Virus record (IMG/VR): IMGVR_UViG_3300043427_001929
Location: 1-40,706 of that record
Length of the DNA: 40,706 nucleotides
DNA from: a virus
Strand: one strand, 5' to 3'
In this document: one piece after another, positions 1 to 8,467 of the stretch
How the letters are laid out: the number at the start of each line of letters is the position of its first letter
Position numbering within the stretch: the stretch's first letter is position 1
Position numbers and translations under genes: made by a program
Notes under the pieces: model-generated
Seen by the model: only the letters and a program-made list of their open reading frames with translations
What the model was told of the DNA's origin: nothing
Databases searched by the model: none

Positions 1-150
1 GAATCTGAACAGCGGCACCGGCGCGTCTGGGACCACCTTCTGGCGTGGCGACGGCACCTGGGCGGCTGCCCCGGGGTCAGGCACGGTCAACAGCGGCACC
101 GCCAACCAGATGGCGTACTACGCCTCCACGGGCACCGCGGTCAGCGGGCT
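1..150. repeat. Left copy of terminal direct repeat (circle-closing overlap)
   Basis: These 150 bases recur at 40557-40706 with two differences, at positions 127 (C here, T there) and 136 (C here, A there). Both fall in third codon positions of the fibre gene that crosses the junction (Ser and Thr codons) and are silent. The simplest reading is one circular or circularly permuted molecule whose assembled ends overlap. Confidence 0.9.
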
Positions 151-910
151 GGCGACCGCGAATAGCGCCGTGCTGGTGACGAGCGGGGCCGGCGTCCCGT
201 CGATGGCGACGAGTATCCCGACGGCGGTGACGATTGGCGGGTCTTATATCTATCGCGTGGGCGGGACCGACGTGTCGGTGGCCGACGGCGGCACCGGCCT
301 GTCGAGCGGCACGTCGGGCGGCGTTCCGTACTTTTCCGGCACAACGGCCATCTCGTCGTCTGCAGCGCTGACCAACTATGCACCGGTGGTCGGTGGTGGC
401 GCGGGGGCCGCGCCGCGGAGCATCACGGGTGGCGCAGGAACGACCGGGCAGGTGCTGGTGTCCGGCAACGGCACGGCCGACCCGTCGTGGACCCTTGTCG
501 GCGCGTCCAACATTGCCAGCGCCGTGCAGGATGTCTTCGCGTACGGCATCTGGGGAACGCCGGGGGCCGAGGTGTCGGACTCTATTGACACGACGCTCAC
601 CATGCGCGATCTTGGAGGCAATACGCTGGCGGTTGCCACCACGCAGGTAACCATCCGCGTGACAGATTCTGCGACGGACGCCGAGCCGTCGGCCACGGCA
701 ATTTTGCAGGGCGCGTCCACCCCGGACGGATTGGTCTTGGCTGGCGCTGGCACGGCAACTATCCAGATGCAAACGTCAAGCTCCGGAACACTGGCGGTGA
801 AGTGCGTAGAAACCGCAGCCGCTTCGCGGTATCTGTGGGTGAGCCAGGGGCCGAACAGTCAGGCGTTTGTGCGGGCCGGCAGCGCCCCGCTGACGCTCAC
901 CTTCGTCTAA
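2..910 (+). CDS. Tail-fibre protein, 3' part (5' part at 40459-40706)
   Basis: The frame is open from base 2, before the first internal ATG at 110, and the residues encoded from base 2 ([10 protein letters not shown]) continue the ORF that starts at 40459. Joined, the gene is about 1008 nt and 335 aa. The sequence is Gly/Ser/Thr/Ala-rich with the GTG-repeat style of phage fibres and has no transmembrane segment. Its last ~120 residues match the C-terminus of the protein at 39792-40451 (shared TEPSATA/AEPSATA, [11 protein letters not shown] and LTFT/LTFV end). Its first ~30 residues match the N-terminus of the protein at 920-2155. It probably forms part of the adsorption apparatus; the receptor is unknown. 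Confidence 0.8.
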   Translation, partial: NLNSGTGASGTTFWRGDGTWAAAPGSGTVNSGTANQMAYYASTGTAVSGLATANSAVLVTSGAGVPSMATSIPTAVTIGGSYIYRVGGTDVSVADGGTGLSSGTSGGVPYFSGTTAISSSAALTNYAPVVGGGAGAAPRSITGGAGTTGQVLVSGNGTADPSWTLVGASNIASAVQDVFAYGIWGTPGAEVSDSIDTTLTMRDLGGNTLAVATTQVTIRVTDSATDAEPSATAILQGASTPDGLVLAGAGTATIQMQTSSSGTLAVKCVETAAASRYLWVSQGPNSQAFVRAGSAPLTLTFV

Positions 911-919
911 CCCTACGAC

Positions 920-2155
920 ATGGCCAAGAAGAAGCTCGGGAGTACCAAGCTTTCTGATGAGGTTCTCAATACCTCCGCCAATCTGGCGACCGAGGTAACG
1001 GGTACCTTGCCAGTGACCAATGGTGGAACGGGGCAAACCGTATACACCAACGGCCAGCTTCTCATCGGCAACACCACCGGCAATACCCTGACCAAGGCCA
1101 CGCTGACCCCCGGCGCTGGGATCAGCATTACCAACGGCGCTGGCAGTATTACTATTGCCTCGACTGGTGGCACGGGCGATGTGGTCGGCGATGACACGAC
1201 CACGACGGTCCAGAACATCGTCGCCTACAACACGACGGGCGGCAAGAACATCACGGAGTTGACGGGCACCCAAGGCGATGTGCTGTATCACAACGGCACC
1301 TCGTGGGCCAAGTTGCCAGCGGGCACGTCGGGAAACTTCCTCAAGACGAACGGGGCCGGGGCGAACCCGGCGTGGGCGGCGGCCTCGGTGTCGGCGGCGA
1401 ACGTCACGGCGGGCACGTTTCCGGGCGTGACCTACACCTTCTCGGACTCGATTGTAGTCACGGGGGACGTGACGGTCGATACCAACCTCCTCGTCACGGA
1501 CTCGACGAACAACCGCATCGGCATCAATCAGGCGACCCCGCTCTACGCGCTCGATGTGACGGGAACGCAGCGGGTGACGGGGACGACGACGTTCAACGGG
1601 CTGACCTACACGTGGCCCGCGACGCAGACGGCGAGCTATTACCTCCAGACGAACGGATCGGGGACGCTCTCGTGGGCGGCGGCGGGTGGCGGGTCGGACC
1701 CGTGGACGTACGAAAAGCTGACGGCGGACTACACGACGACGAGTGCCACGCTAGGCACGATCGCGGCGGGCTCGGTGCAGTTGCTCTTCACCCCGGCGGC
1801 GAACACGCACTACGAGTTTGAGGCGATGCTGATGCTCCGCACCTCGACGGCGACGAACAACCCGCGCACGGGTGTGGCGTGGCCGACGGGGATGAACGAC
1901 GGCGTGGTGTTTATGAACCAGACGGGTGCCGCCTCGACCACGGGCGTCTACACGGCGGGCAACATCGGCGCGACGGTGCAGGTCGCGGTCGGTGGCTTGC
2001 CGAATAACACGCAGGCGTGGCCCTGCTTCATCAAGGGCGTGCTCTCGGCGGGAGCCAGCCCGAGCGGGCAGTTGCGTATCCAGATGGCGGCAGAGACGGC
2101 GGGCGGCACGATGACCGTCGAGACGGGTTCCTTCCTCAAGTATCGGACGATCTAA
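920..2155 (+). CDS. Tail-fibre protein, paralogue of the preceding gene
   Basis: This 411-residue protein starts [11 protein letters not shown], nearly the same as the gene at 40459, then has the NGGTG, LLIGN and LTPGAGISI segments typical of repetitive phage fibres (about residues 30-90). A middle stretch, about 185-250, resembles repetitive fibre shafts. The C-terminal ~140 residues (from about 270) form a Gly/Thr-rich beta domain unrelated to that of its upstream neighbour, so the two share an attachment end but differ in tip. The start has no clear Shine-Dalgarno sequence (the 9-base gap is CCCTACGAC). The stop overlaps the next start (TAATG). Confidence 0.75.
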   Translation: MAKKKLGSTKLSDEVLNTSANLATEVTGTLPVTNGGTGQTVYTNGQLLIGNTTGNTLTKATLTPGAGISITNGAGSITIASTGGTGDVVGDDTTTTVQNIVAYNTTGGKNITELTGTQGDVLYHNGTSWAKLPAGTSGNFLKTNGAGANPAWAAASVSAANVTAGTFPGVTYTFSDSIVVTGDVTVDTNLLVTDSTNNRIGINQATPLYALDVTGTQRVTGTTTFNGLTYTWPATQTASYYLQTNGSGTLSWAAAGGGSDPWTYEKLTADYTTTSATLGTIAAGSVQLLFTPAANTHYEFEAMLMLRTSTATNNPRTGVAWPTGMNDGVVFMNQTGAASTTGVYTAGNIGATVQVAVGGLPNNTQAWPCFIKGVLSAGASPSGQLRIQMAAETAGGTMTVETGSFLKYRTI

Positions 2156-2484
2156 TGCCGACCTACGCGTGGACCTTTACGTCGTTCGACTGCTATCCCG
2201 TGCAGGACGGGCACCCGGATGTGGCGTATCAGGTCTGGTACACCTACACCGCGACCGAGGATGGCGTCTCGGGGTCGGTGTCCGGCAAGAACGCCATCTC
2301 GCCCTACGACGGCTCCCGCCCCTTTGTACCGTTTGCCGACCTCACCCCCGAGATGGTGGCCGACTGGCTGGAGACGGGAATGGGGCCGGAGTCGTTGGCG
2401 CAGTTGCAGCAGCGGGCGGACGCGGCCCTTGAAGCCGCGCAGCACCCCGCGTCGGTTACTCTCCCTCCTCCCTGGACGCCCTGA
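2155..2484 (+). CDS. Small virion-associated protein, tail-fibre partner candidate
   Basis: This 109-residue protein starts at the ATG overlapping the previous TAA. It begins with YAWTFTSFDCYPVQDG and has VWYTYTATEDG and PFVPFADLTPEMVADWLE. From memory, this pattern is seen in a family of small phage proteins next to structural genes (DUF7936-like); this is not confirmed. No membrane segment or signal peptide is visible. Position after the fibre genes and coupling to 920-2155 suggest a minor tail or assembly role. Confidence 0.6.
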   Translation: MPTYAWTFTSFDCYPVQDGHPDVAYQVWYTYTATEDGVSGSVSGKNAISPYDGSRPFVPFADLTPEMVADWLETGMGPESLAQLQQRADAALEAAQHPASVTLPPPWTP

Positions 2485-2648
2485 TGCCGAAGCGTAAGGT
2501 CGCCTTCTGGCGCACCAAGAACCCCGAGAAGTCCTCGACCCCCCTTACCCCCGCGCAGAAGGCAAAGGCCAAGGCGCGGGCCGAGGCGGCGGGGCGACCC
2601 TATCCGAACCTCGTCGATAACGCCGCGGTGGCGCGAGGGAGCAAGTAA
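2484..2648 (+). CDS. Small basic protein, 54 aa
   Basis: ATG overlaps the upstream TGA and the TAA overlaps the ATG at 2648, so it is translationally linked on both sides. The protein is Lys/Arg/Ala-rich: the N-terminus MPKRKVAFWRTKNPEK is followed by a TPAQKAKAKARAEAAG helix and a GRPYPNLVDN segment. That ending is familiar from short conserved phage proteins near structural genes. The function is unknown; nucleic-acid or capsid contact is possible from the charge. Confidence 0.6.
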   Translation: MPKRKVAFWRTKNPEKSSTPLTPAQKAKAKARAEAAGRPYPNLVDNAAVARGSK

Positions 2649-2830
2649 TGCCGATCCGTAGCAAGGCCCAACAGCGGGCGATGTACGCTGCCGCCGCCGG
2701 TCGCGGGAAGACCGGCATTTCCAGGGCCGTGGCCAAAGAGTACATTGAGTCCACGCCCACGTCTGCCTACGCCGACCTCCCCGAACGGGCGAAGCGGCGG
2801 ATGGCCCTCAAGCGTAAGGGAGGTAAGTAA
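2648..2830 (+). CDS. Small basic protein, DUF3008-like
   Basis: This 60-residue protein has the SKAQQRAMYAAAAG opening and a VAKEYIEST segment, followed by a basic tail rich in Arg and Lys. Short SKAQQRxM proteins occur in many phages and bacteria (resembling DUF3008); the role is unknown. The start overlaps the previous stop, and an AGGGAGG-like sequence at the end of this gene probably serves the gene at 2833. Confidence 0.6.
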   Translation: MPIRSKAQQRAMYAAAAGRGKTGISRAVAKEYIESTPTSAYADLPERAKRRMALKRKGGK

Positions 2831-2832
2831 CG

Positions 2833-3510
2833 ATGGCGGGATTCACACAGCGCCTGGCGGGCTGGACTGCCGGCCGACTGGGCGGCAGCAAGGCACGCAA
2901 GAGCACGATGGATTGGATGGAGAAGACGGGGCTGGGCAAGGCCCTCTCTTTTGCCGGGGACACCGCCATCACAGGTGCAGCGTTCAAGGGCATCGGGGGG
3001 CTCAAGAACCTCATTGCTCCGGGCGTGCCTGATGCGGTGACGCAGACTATCAATGTGCCTGGACTGCCGGAAGGCACGGGGTTGACGCAGGCGGCTAGTG
3101 TGCCAGAGGCAGCGGCTGGGGCGGCTGGTGGTGGTTTGAAGCCACTTCCGCAGATGCCGGGCCGTCCATCAGTCGGCCGTTTGTATCCCGGCGCTCCAAC
3201 CCTGCGTGGCAATCAGGCAGAAAGCTATCTCAACGCCCTTCGTGCGCCCGGTGCGCCAAGCGCGGCTGGGGCGGCTCCTATGTCGTCTCTCGGTGAACTC
3301 TTCGGCACCGGTGTCCGCACCGCCACTCGGCTGGCGCGGGAGAACCCGGAAATTACAGCGGGCCTACTTCAGGGCGGCATCGAGGCGTATGGCGGAGCCG
3401 CCGAGCGCGAGATGATGCGGCAGGAGATGCTCCGGCGTCGGCAACAGCAGGAGAACCTCGCGGCGCTCCTGATGCCGATGTACGCGCAGTACTACGGGAT
3501 CGGAGGCTAA
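2833..3510 (+). CDS. Probable internal virion protein (225 aa)
   Basis: This is the first of four consecutive long genes (2833-6822) after the fibres and before lysis. The N-terminus is amphipathic and basic (about 1-35). A Gly/Ala-rich stretch at about 40-60 (SFAGDTAITGAAFKGIGG) could insert in membrane, the middle is Pro/Gly-rich, and the C-terminus ends in a Met/Arg/Gln-rich helix (REMMRQEMLRRRQQQ). Podovirus ejection proteins sit in this location and are poorly conserved. The role is inferred from position and composition only. Confidence 0.55.
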   Translation: MAGFTQRLAGWTAGRLGGSKARKSTMDWMEKTGLGKALSFAGDTAITGAAFKGIGGLKNLIAPGVPDAVTQTINVPGLPEGTGLTQAASVPEAAAGAAGGGLKPLPQMPGRPSVGRLYPGAPTLRGNQAESYLNALRAPGAPSAAGAAPMSSLGELFGTGVRTATRLARENPEITAGLLQGGIEAYGGAAEREMMRQEMLRRRQQQENLAALLMPMYAQYYGIGG

Positions 3511-4236
3511 ATGGCAACCAGCAGCTACGCCAATCTCTTTGGCACGACGGGCAGCGGCAAGAAGCAAGGCGTCGGGCAGACCGGCGGGTTCGGGAGCCTC
3601 TTCGGCCAGCAGGAAGCCGCGCCGAATTTCGCGCAGGCGCAGCCTCAGCAGCCGACGCAGGCAATGCCGACCTTTGCCCAGCTGGCCGCAAGTGGGCAGG
3701 CCCGTCCGGCACCCCAGCAGGCGGCGATGCCCGGCCTCCAGCCGGTCGCGGTTGGCCCGGCGGAGAGCCGAACGCTGGCGAGGGCCACGGGGCCGATGAC
3801 CCAGGCCCAGAATACTCAGAACGCCTTTATGGACGCCGTCCGCAAGCAGCTGGCGTCCGAGGGGATGCCGAAGTCGGCCTACGACTCCGACCTGTTCCAG
3901 AAGCTCCGGGCGTTCCAGCAGGGCGAGCTGGAGGCGGAGTTCGGCGCGGCCCGGCAGGGCCTCGAAGAGGAGATGGCCCGCCGTGGGCTGGCGGCTTCGT
4001 CCATCGGCGCGGGCCGGTTCGGGGACCTCGCCGGTCAGCAGGCGCGGGCAATGGCGGGGATTGATGTCCAGCTCCTCAAGGACGCGGCGGCCTCTGACCA
4101 GGCGGCGCGTGAGCGTCGGGACGCGATGCGGATGCAGCTCGCGCAGATCCTGTCGCAGGTAGACCCCAAGAACCTCGCCAAGCTCCAGCAGCAGTTTATG
4201 CGTATGGGGCTCTTCGGCGACGAACAGGGAGGCTGA
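3511..4236 (+). CDS. Probable internal virion protein (241 aa)
   Basis: The start directly follows the TAA of the previous gene. The first ~100 residues are low complexity (Gln/Ala/Pro/Gly). The rest is predicted helical: ELEAEFGAARQGLEEEMARRGLA near 130-155, and KDAAASDQAARERRDAMRMQL towards the end. The segment with alternating short helices and RGLAASSIGAGRFGDLAG is of a kind seen in phage structural proteins. No enzymatic motif is visible. It is a likely ejectosome or head-interior component by position. Confidence 0.55.
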   Translation: MATSSYANLFGTTGSGKKQGVGQTGGFGSLFGQQEAAPNFAQAQPQQPTQAMPTFAQLAASGQARPAPQQAAMPGLQPVAVGPAESRTLARATGPMTQAQNTQNAFMDAVRKQLASEGMPKSAYDSDLFQKLRAFQQGELEAEFGAARQGLEEEMARRGLAASSIGAGRFGDLAGQQARAMAGIDVQLLKDAAASDQAARERRDAMRMQLAQILSQVDPKNLAKLQQQFMRMGLFGDEQGG

Positions 4237-4237
4237 G

Positions 4238-5350
4238 ATGGCACGCGGCGCACGAGTGGCCCTCCAGACGGCGCTGGGGGCGATTGGCGGGGGACTGGGT
4301 GGATATGTCCGCCAGAAAGAAATGCAGCGGGAGCAGGATCGGCTGAAGGCGCAGGAAGAGCGGCAGAAGTCGCGGGACATCTTTGACCTGATGCAGGCCG
4401 GATTTATGCGGCCGGAAGAACTGACGCAGCGGCAGCAGGCCGTGACGCGGCAGGGGGGCGAACTCGCCTCGCAGGCGCTGATGTCCGCTCTCAACCCGCG
4501 GGCTGGAGCGCCGATGACCGCCGCAAGCGGGCCGGGAGCGGGGGCGCTCTCCGAGGCGATGGCCACGGCGGGTCGGGCCCCGTCCCAGCGGCTGACCTAC
4601 GGCGGCCAGGAGTTCGTCCGGGCTGAGGCACCGATGGAGCGGCAGGAGCGGTTGGCTGGGCTGGAATATCAGCGAGATATTATGAAGACGCAGGCGGAGA
4701 GCCGACTCCGCGCTGAAGAGCGGGCCGAAGATCGCAGGTCCCGCGAACAGCAGGCGAAGGACAACGCGAAGCTCCAGCGGGACCTCACGCAGATGCGGAT
4801 TGATGCGAACCGATCGTTGGCGGAGGTGCGGGCCAGCGAGGAATCGGGCAAGCCGCCGGCGCGGCCGACTGAGGCGCAGGAGAAGAGCTTCCTTTTTGCC
4901 CAGCGCATGACGGCGGCCAATCCCATCATCGAGCAGTACGGCCCGAAGGCTCGACTGGATCGTATTTCAGCGGCGCTGGCGGCAGATAACGCCGTGACCC
5001 GGGCGGTTACCAACCGGATGCTGAGTGATGAAGAGCAGCAGCTGGTGGTAGCGATTCGCCAGTTTGCCGAGCCAATCCTTCGCAAGAACACTGGCGCGGC
5101 GTTCAACAAGGAAGAAATCGGCTGGATTGAGTCGCAGGTCATTCCGGTGTCTGGCGACTCAGAGGCGACCCAAAAGTACAAGTCGGCCTCCCGCCTGCGC
5201 GAACTAGAGACGTTCAACAACATCGCGCTCCCCGCGTCTCGGTACTATTCGCAGTTTGGCGCGGCGACTAGCGCGGCACAGCCAGCCGGCCGACCGGCAG
5301 CTGCCACGACCACCCGCCGCACTCTCCCCAATAACCCGGATACATTCTAA
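4238..5350 (+). CDS. Probable internal virion protein (370 aa)
   Basis: The N-terminus contains a short Gly/Ala-rich hydrophobic stretch (ALQTALGAIGGGLGGYV) and then a long charged coiled coil with many Glu/Arg/Gln residues at about 28-65 and 130-200. The C-terminal half (about 220-335) looks globular, and the tail is Pro/Ala/Thr-rich. The TGA of 3511-4236 lies two bases upstream and the stop overlaps the next ATG (TAATG). Composition and position fit a podovirus core or ejection protein; no enzyme domain is seen. Confidence 0.55.
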   Translation: MARGARVALQTALGAIGGGLGGYVRQKEMQREQDRLKAQEERQKSRDIFDLMQAGFMRPEELTQRQQAVTRQGGELASQALMSALNPRAGAPMTAASGPGAGALSEAMATAGRAPSQRLTYGGQEFVRAEAPMERQERLAGLEYQRDIMKTQAESRLRAEERAEDRRSREQQAKDNAKLQRDLTQMRIDANRSLAEVRASEESGKPPARPTEAQEKSFLFAQRMTAANPIIEQYGPKARLDRISAALAADNAVTRAVTNRMLSDEEQQLVVAIRQFAEPILRKNTGAAFNKEEIGWIESQVIPVSGDSEATQKYKSASRLRELETFNNIALPASRYYSQFGAATSAAQPAGRPAAATTTRRTLPNNPDTF

Positions 5351-6822
5351 TGGCCAACGGTGATCCGACGCGCGACCCGACACAGGCGATGTTGGAGAAC
5401 GTGCGCTTTATGCGGGAGAACGGGTACTCCAAGGACGAGATTGACGCCGAAATCAAGCGCTGGGCGCCCAAGATTGCCGCGTTCAACGCGGCCGAAATGC
5501 AGCGCGAAGACCCGATGGGGCTGGCCGAGATGTCTCCGGCCGCCGCCAACATCAAGGCCGGCGCACGGGCGGGACTAGAGGCGCTCCAGACGGTGGCCGC
5601 CGGGTTCCCGGGCGCTCAGCTGGCGATGTCCGGTCTGCGGGCCGCGACCAGTGGCGTCCCGGTGGAAGAGGCCAAGCGGCAGATTCAGGCCGAGGTAACT
5701 GATGTGCCGGTCGCCTCCGCAGTCGGACGGATGGCTGGTGGCCTGCCGCTGATGGCCGCTGGTGGGGCGATGGCGGGTCGTGCCCCGCAGGCCCTTCGCG
5801 GGGCGCTACAGGCCGCTGGACGGCTGCCGGTGGCGCGATCGGGTGCGGCGCGACTGATGGGGGGTGGCGCTGGCCTTGCGGCTGGCGAGCAACTCCTCTC
5901 CGGGGCGCCGGGCATGGAGGGCCGTCGGCTGGAGTCGGCGCTGGAGGCCGGGGCGGTCGGAGCGGTTGCTGCGCCGGTTGCGGCCGGGGTGGCTCGCGGG
6001 TTATTTGGGGCGGCGGACATTGCGCGGGCCTTGCGGACGCCGTCACGGGCCACGCAGCAGATGGGGGCCAAGGCACAGCGCGAGGCCGTGACCGGGCCGA
6101 TGTTCCGGGCGGCAGAGCGAGCGGGGCAGCAGGCGGAAGCCGCTGGTATTCGGACGGGGGTGTTGGATGACCCGGAAATCCAGCCGTATGTGTTGGAGAT
6201 TATGGAGAGCCCGTCCTTCCGTAAGCAGTATCCGGACCCGACCGAACAGGACCTGATCAAGGCGACCCGCGAGTATATCCTCGATGTGGCGGACAAGGCA
6301 CAGTCGGCGGCGACAGCACAGGCGGCTCGCGGCACACAGCGCGTACAAGCGGGCACGCGCCGGGCGGTTGATGATGCCCGGGCACTGGCCGACCGCCTGA
6401 CGGAGGCATCGGACGTGACGACAGGCGGTCAGTATCGTGGGGCGTTGCAGGAATATGCCAAGCAGTCTGAGGCTATGCGCTTGGGCCAGCAGGCTGGTGA
6501 TGTCACCCGGGCGGCCGTGTCTGGCAAGTGGACGCCGTCCAAGCGCCTGACCACAGAGAGTCCGGAGGCATTTGCACAGCGCGTGCCATCGCTGGCGCGT
6601 GAAGAGGCGCAGGCGGCGCTCCCGATGGCCCGTGCGGCCTTGGCTGAGAGCGTTGGCCTGTCCTTCAGCCCGCTCTCGGGCTTCGGCATCCCGCGCTCTG
6701 CGCAGCGCATCTACCGTGCCCGTGAGGTCTTCCAGCCGCTGGAGCAGGCGGCATCTGGCGGACAGGCGATGACGCCGAAGTCGCTGAAGGACTACCTGCT
6801 CGCTGCGGGAATCGGCTACTAA
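5350..6822 (+). CDS. Probable internal virion protein, Ala/Gly-rich (490 aa)
   Basis: The first ~60 residues are helical and charged (ENGYSKDEIDAEIKRWAPKI). Residues ~70-230 are very rich in Ala/Gly with several weakly hydrophobic stretches (MAGGLPLMAAGGAMAG, GAVGAVAAPVAAGVARGLFG) that could form membrane-active helices. The C-terminal half is helical and charged. Such proteins are expelled with DNA in short-tailed phages to cross the envelope; that role is an inference here. It is coupled on both sides by TAATG overlaps and is followed directly by a lysozyme gene, so the lysozyme could be a virion partner. Confidence 0.55.
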   Translation: MANGDPTRDPTQAMLENVRFMRENGYSKDEIDAEIKRWAPKIAAFNAAEMQREDPMGLAEMSPAAANIKAGARAGLEALQTVAAGFPGAQLAMSGLRAATSGVPVEEAKRQIQAEVTDVPVASAVGRMAGGLPLMAAGGAMAGRAPQALRGALQAAGRLPVARSGAARLMGGGAGLAAGEQLLSGAPGMEGRRLESALEAGAVGAVAAPVAAGVARGLFGAADIARALRTPSRATQQMGAKAQREAVTGPMFRAAERAGQQAEAAGIRTGVLDDPEIQPYVLEIMESPSFRKQYPDPTEQDLIKATREYILDVADKAQSAATAQAARGTQRVQAGTRRAVDDARALADRLTEASDVTTGGQYRGALQEYAKQSEAMRLGQQAGDVTRAAVSGKWTPSKRLTTESPEAFAQRVPSLAREEAQAALPMARAALAESVGLSFSPLSGFGIPRSAQRIYRAREVFQPLEQAASGGQAMTPKSLKDYLLAAGIGY

Positions 6823-7397
6823 TGTCCGACTCCCTCATCCCCAAGGGGCGCCTCCGAGCGCCTGCAGATAAGACGATGGTACGGGGGCAGCGGCCGTATG
6901 AGCCGCCGGCCCCCGAGGTCGTCCGGGCCCAGATGCTGGACGAGGCGCTCCAGATGATCGCCCCACACGAAGGCTACCGGGAGCGGGCCTACCGCGACCC
7001 GGCGGGCGTCTGGACGGTCGGCTATGGTGAGACGGGGCCGTCGGTGGGCCCTGGGGCAACTCGGAGCCGAGAGGCGGCGCTCAACTTCCTCCGCGGGCGC
7101 TTGGTCGAGGACGCGGCGATGCTGGAGCGTCAGCAGGTGCCGCTGAGCCCGGGCCTGCTCTCGGCCACCTACAACCTCGGCCCGACCAAGCTCCGGCGCT
7201 ACGGCGTACTGGAGGCGCTCCGGGCCGGGGAGTACGACCGGGGCGCAGATATTTTAGAGACGGCGACCAAGGCGCGGGTGCGTGGGCGGTTGCAGGACCT
7301 GCCGGGCCTCGTGACCCGTCGTCGGCAGGAAGCCACCAGTATTCGGAAGTCTGACCCTAACGATCCGCTCGGCATCTTCCGGGCCGGGCAGGAGTAA
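6822..7397 (+). CDS. Endolysin, GH24 (T4-type) lysozyme
   Basis: This is a 191-residue muramidase-like protein that cleaves the glycan backbone of peptidoglycan. It has the T4-lysozyme triad with the usual spacing: Glu50 (HEGYRERAYRD), Asp59 and Thr65 (WTVGYGET). The SATYNLGPTKLRRYGVLEAL segment around residues 120-140 corresponds to the helical lobe. There is no signal peptide; about 40 extra N-terminal residues precede the catalytic domain. Its gene overlaps the last internal-virion gene (TAATG) rather than standing alone, so it may be packaged in the virion as an entry enzyme, act in lysis, or both. A second hydrolase lies at 8012. Confidence 0.88.
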   Translation: MSDSLIPKGRLRAPADKTMVRGQRPYEPPAPEVVRAQMLDEALQMIAPHEGYRERAYRDPAGVWTVGYGETGPSVGPGATRSREAALNFLRGRLVEDAAMLERQQVPLSPGLLSATYNLGPTKLRRYGVLEALRAGEYDRGADILETATKARVRGRLQDLPGLVTRRRQEATSIRKSDPNDPLGIFRAGQE

Positions 7398-7399
7398 CG

Positions 7400-7690
7400 A
7401 TGGCGAGCGAGAAGAGCAGTGTGATGCTGGTGGTGGCCGGGTTCTTTGGTTCCCTGATTGCGGTCGGGAAAGCCAGCCACGGCAATATGCGGGACAACCT
7501 CCTCGCCATCAGCGCGGGGACGAGCAGTGCCTACTTCCTCACCCCGGTGGTGTTCGAGGTCACGGGCATCGCGGCCAGCTCCCAGACGATGAGCGCGATG
7601 GCGTTCCTCCTCGGCGTGCTCGGCCAGCGTGGGGTCGAGATTGTCATTGGGAAAATCTTTCCGGAGGCCAAAGATGCTCCAGTCGATTAA
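7400..7690 (+). CDS. Holin-like membrane protein (96 aa)
   Basis: Three hydrophobic segments are visible: about 8-23 (MLVVAGFFGSLIAVG), 44-60 (AYFLTPVVFEVTGIA) and 66-84 (AMAFLLGVLGQRGVEIVIG), with charged ends. The short length, several membrane spans and location between lysozyme and amidase fit a holin, the pore that times lysis. No family-specific motif is recognised. It overlaps the next membrane-protein gene by 17 bases. Confidence 0.6.
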   Translation: MASEKSSVMLVVAGFFGSLIAVGKASHGNMRDNLLAISAGTSSAYFLTPVVFEVTGIAASSQTMSAMAFLLGVLGQRGVEIVIGKIFPEAKDAPVD

Positions 7691-8015
7691 CGCTATCGCC
7701 AACGCCCTCATCTGTCTTGGCGGGCTCGCGTTCTATGTGATGCTCTTCACGAAGATCGGTGACGGCGTGAAGCAGATTGACCAGTTCGGCAAGGTCAGCT
7801 ACCACGCGGTCCGCACGGGGCTGGCGTTCATCGTCGCCGGGGCGCTCTTCAACGTGTTGCTCCTCACGGTTCCCCCGGCGAGCGAAGTGCTGATGAACCT
7901 CGGCTTCGGCTTGGTGCTGTCGTGGGCGGCGGTGTGGCACGGCAAGAAGTTCGGCGTGATCACGGGCGTCAAGGCGATTGACCGAAAGACGGGCGCCTAC
8001 CGGGTGATGAAGTGA
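7674..8015 (+). CDS. Second holin-like membrane protein (113 aa)
   Basis: The start is set at MLQSINA because the upstream residues in this frame overlap the previous gene. Three hydrophobic segments are seen: about 6-26 (ANALICLGGLAFYVMLF), 50-68 (TGLAFIVAGALFNVLLL) and 77-93 (LMNLGFGLVLSWAAVW), followed by a basic tail. It could be a holin, an antiholin paired with the previous protein, or a membrane protein of another function. The GTG start of the amidase overlaps its TGA. Confidence 0.6.
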   Translation: MLQSINAIANALICLGGLAFYVMLFTKIGDGVKQIDQFGKVSYHAVRTGLAFIVAGALFNVLLLTVPPASEVLMNLGFGLVLSWAAVWHGKKFGVITGVKAIDRKTGAYRVMK

Positions 8016-8464
8016 GTTGCACGAACCCGTCCCCTAACCACAACACGCGTGGGGCGCAGGCCGTTAAGGTCATCGTGCTCCACGCGGACGCCTCCCCGAA
8101 CGAGAGGGGCTGCCTCTCGTGGCTCCAGTCGAGCGAGAGCAAGGTCAGCTACCACGCGCTCGTCGGGCGGGACGGCAAGGTCTACACGGTCGTCCCGTAT
8201 GACCGCCGGGCGTGGCACGCGGGCAAGGCCGAGTGGAATGGGCACAAGGACGTAAACGGCATCTCGGTCGGCCTCTGTTTCTCGAATAAGAACGACGGCA
8301 AGGAGCCGTTGACCGAGGCCCAGCAGAAGGCGATGAAAGTCCTCATCGCGGACGTGCGCCGGAAGTACGGGCAGATCCCGGTGACGACTCACGCGAAGGT
8401 CAGCCCCGGCCGCAAGAACGACCCCGACCACGTCCCCGGCTTCGTGCTTAAGGACTATGAGTAG
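8012..8464 (+). CDS. N-acetylmuramoyl-L-alanine amidase (Amidase_2/PGRP fold)
   Basis: This 150-residue protein is the size of T7 gp3.5. It should cut the bond between MurNAc and L-alanine of the stem peptide, using zinc. His24 (VIVLHADAS), His127 (TTHAKVSPGRK) and Asp137 (NDPDH) are the likely metal ligands, and SYHALVGRDGKVYTVV with AWHAGKAEW is the family core. There is no signal peptide, so release would need a holin. It starts at GTG overlapping the TGA of the holin-like gene. It is the second peptidoglycan hydrolase in the cassette. Confidence 0.88.
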   Translation: MSCTNPSPNHNTRGAQAVKVIVLHADASPNERGCLSWLQSSESKVSYHALVGRDGKVYTVVPYDRRAWHAGKAEWNGHKDVNGISVGLCFSNKNDGKEPLTEAQQKAMKVLIADVRRKYGQIPVTTHAKVSPGRKNDPDHVPGFVLKDYE

Positions 8465-8467
8465 TAC

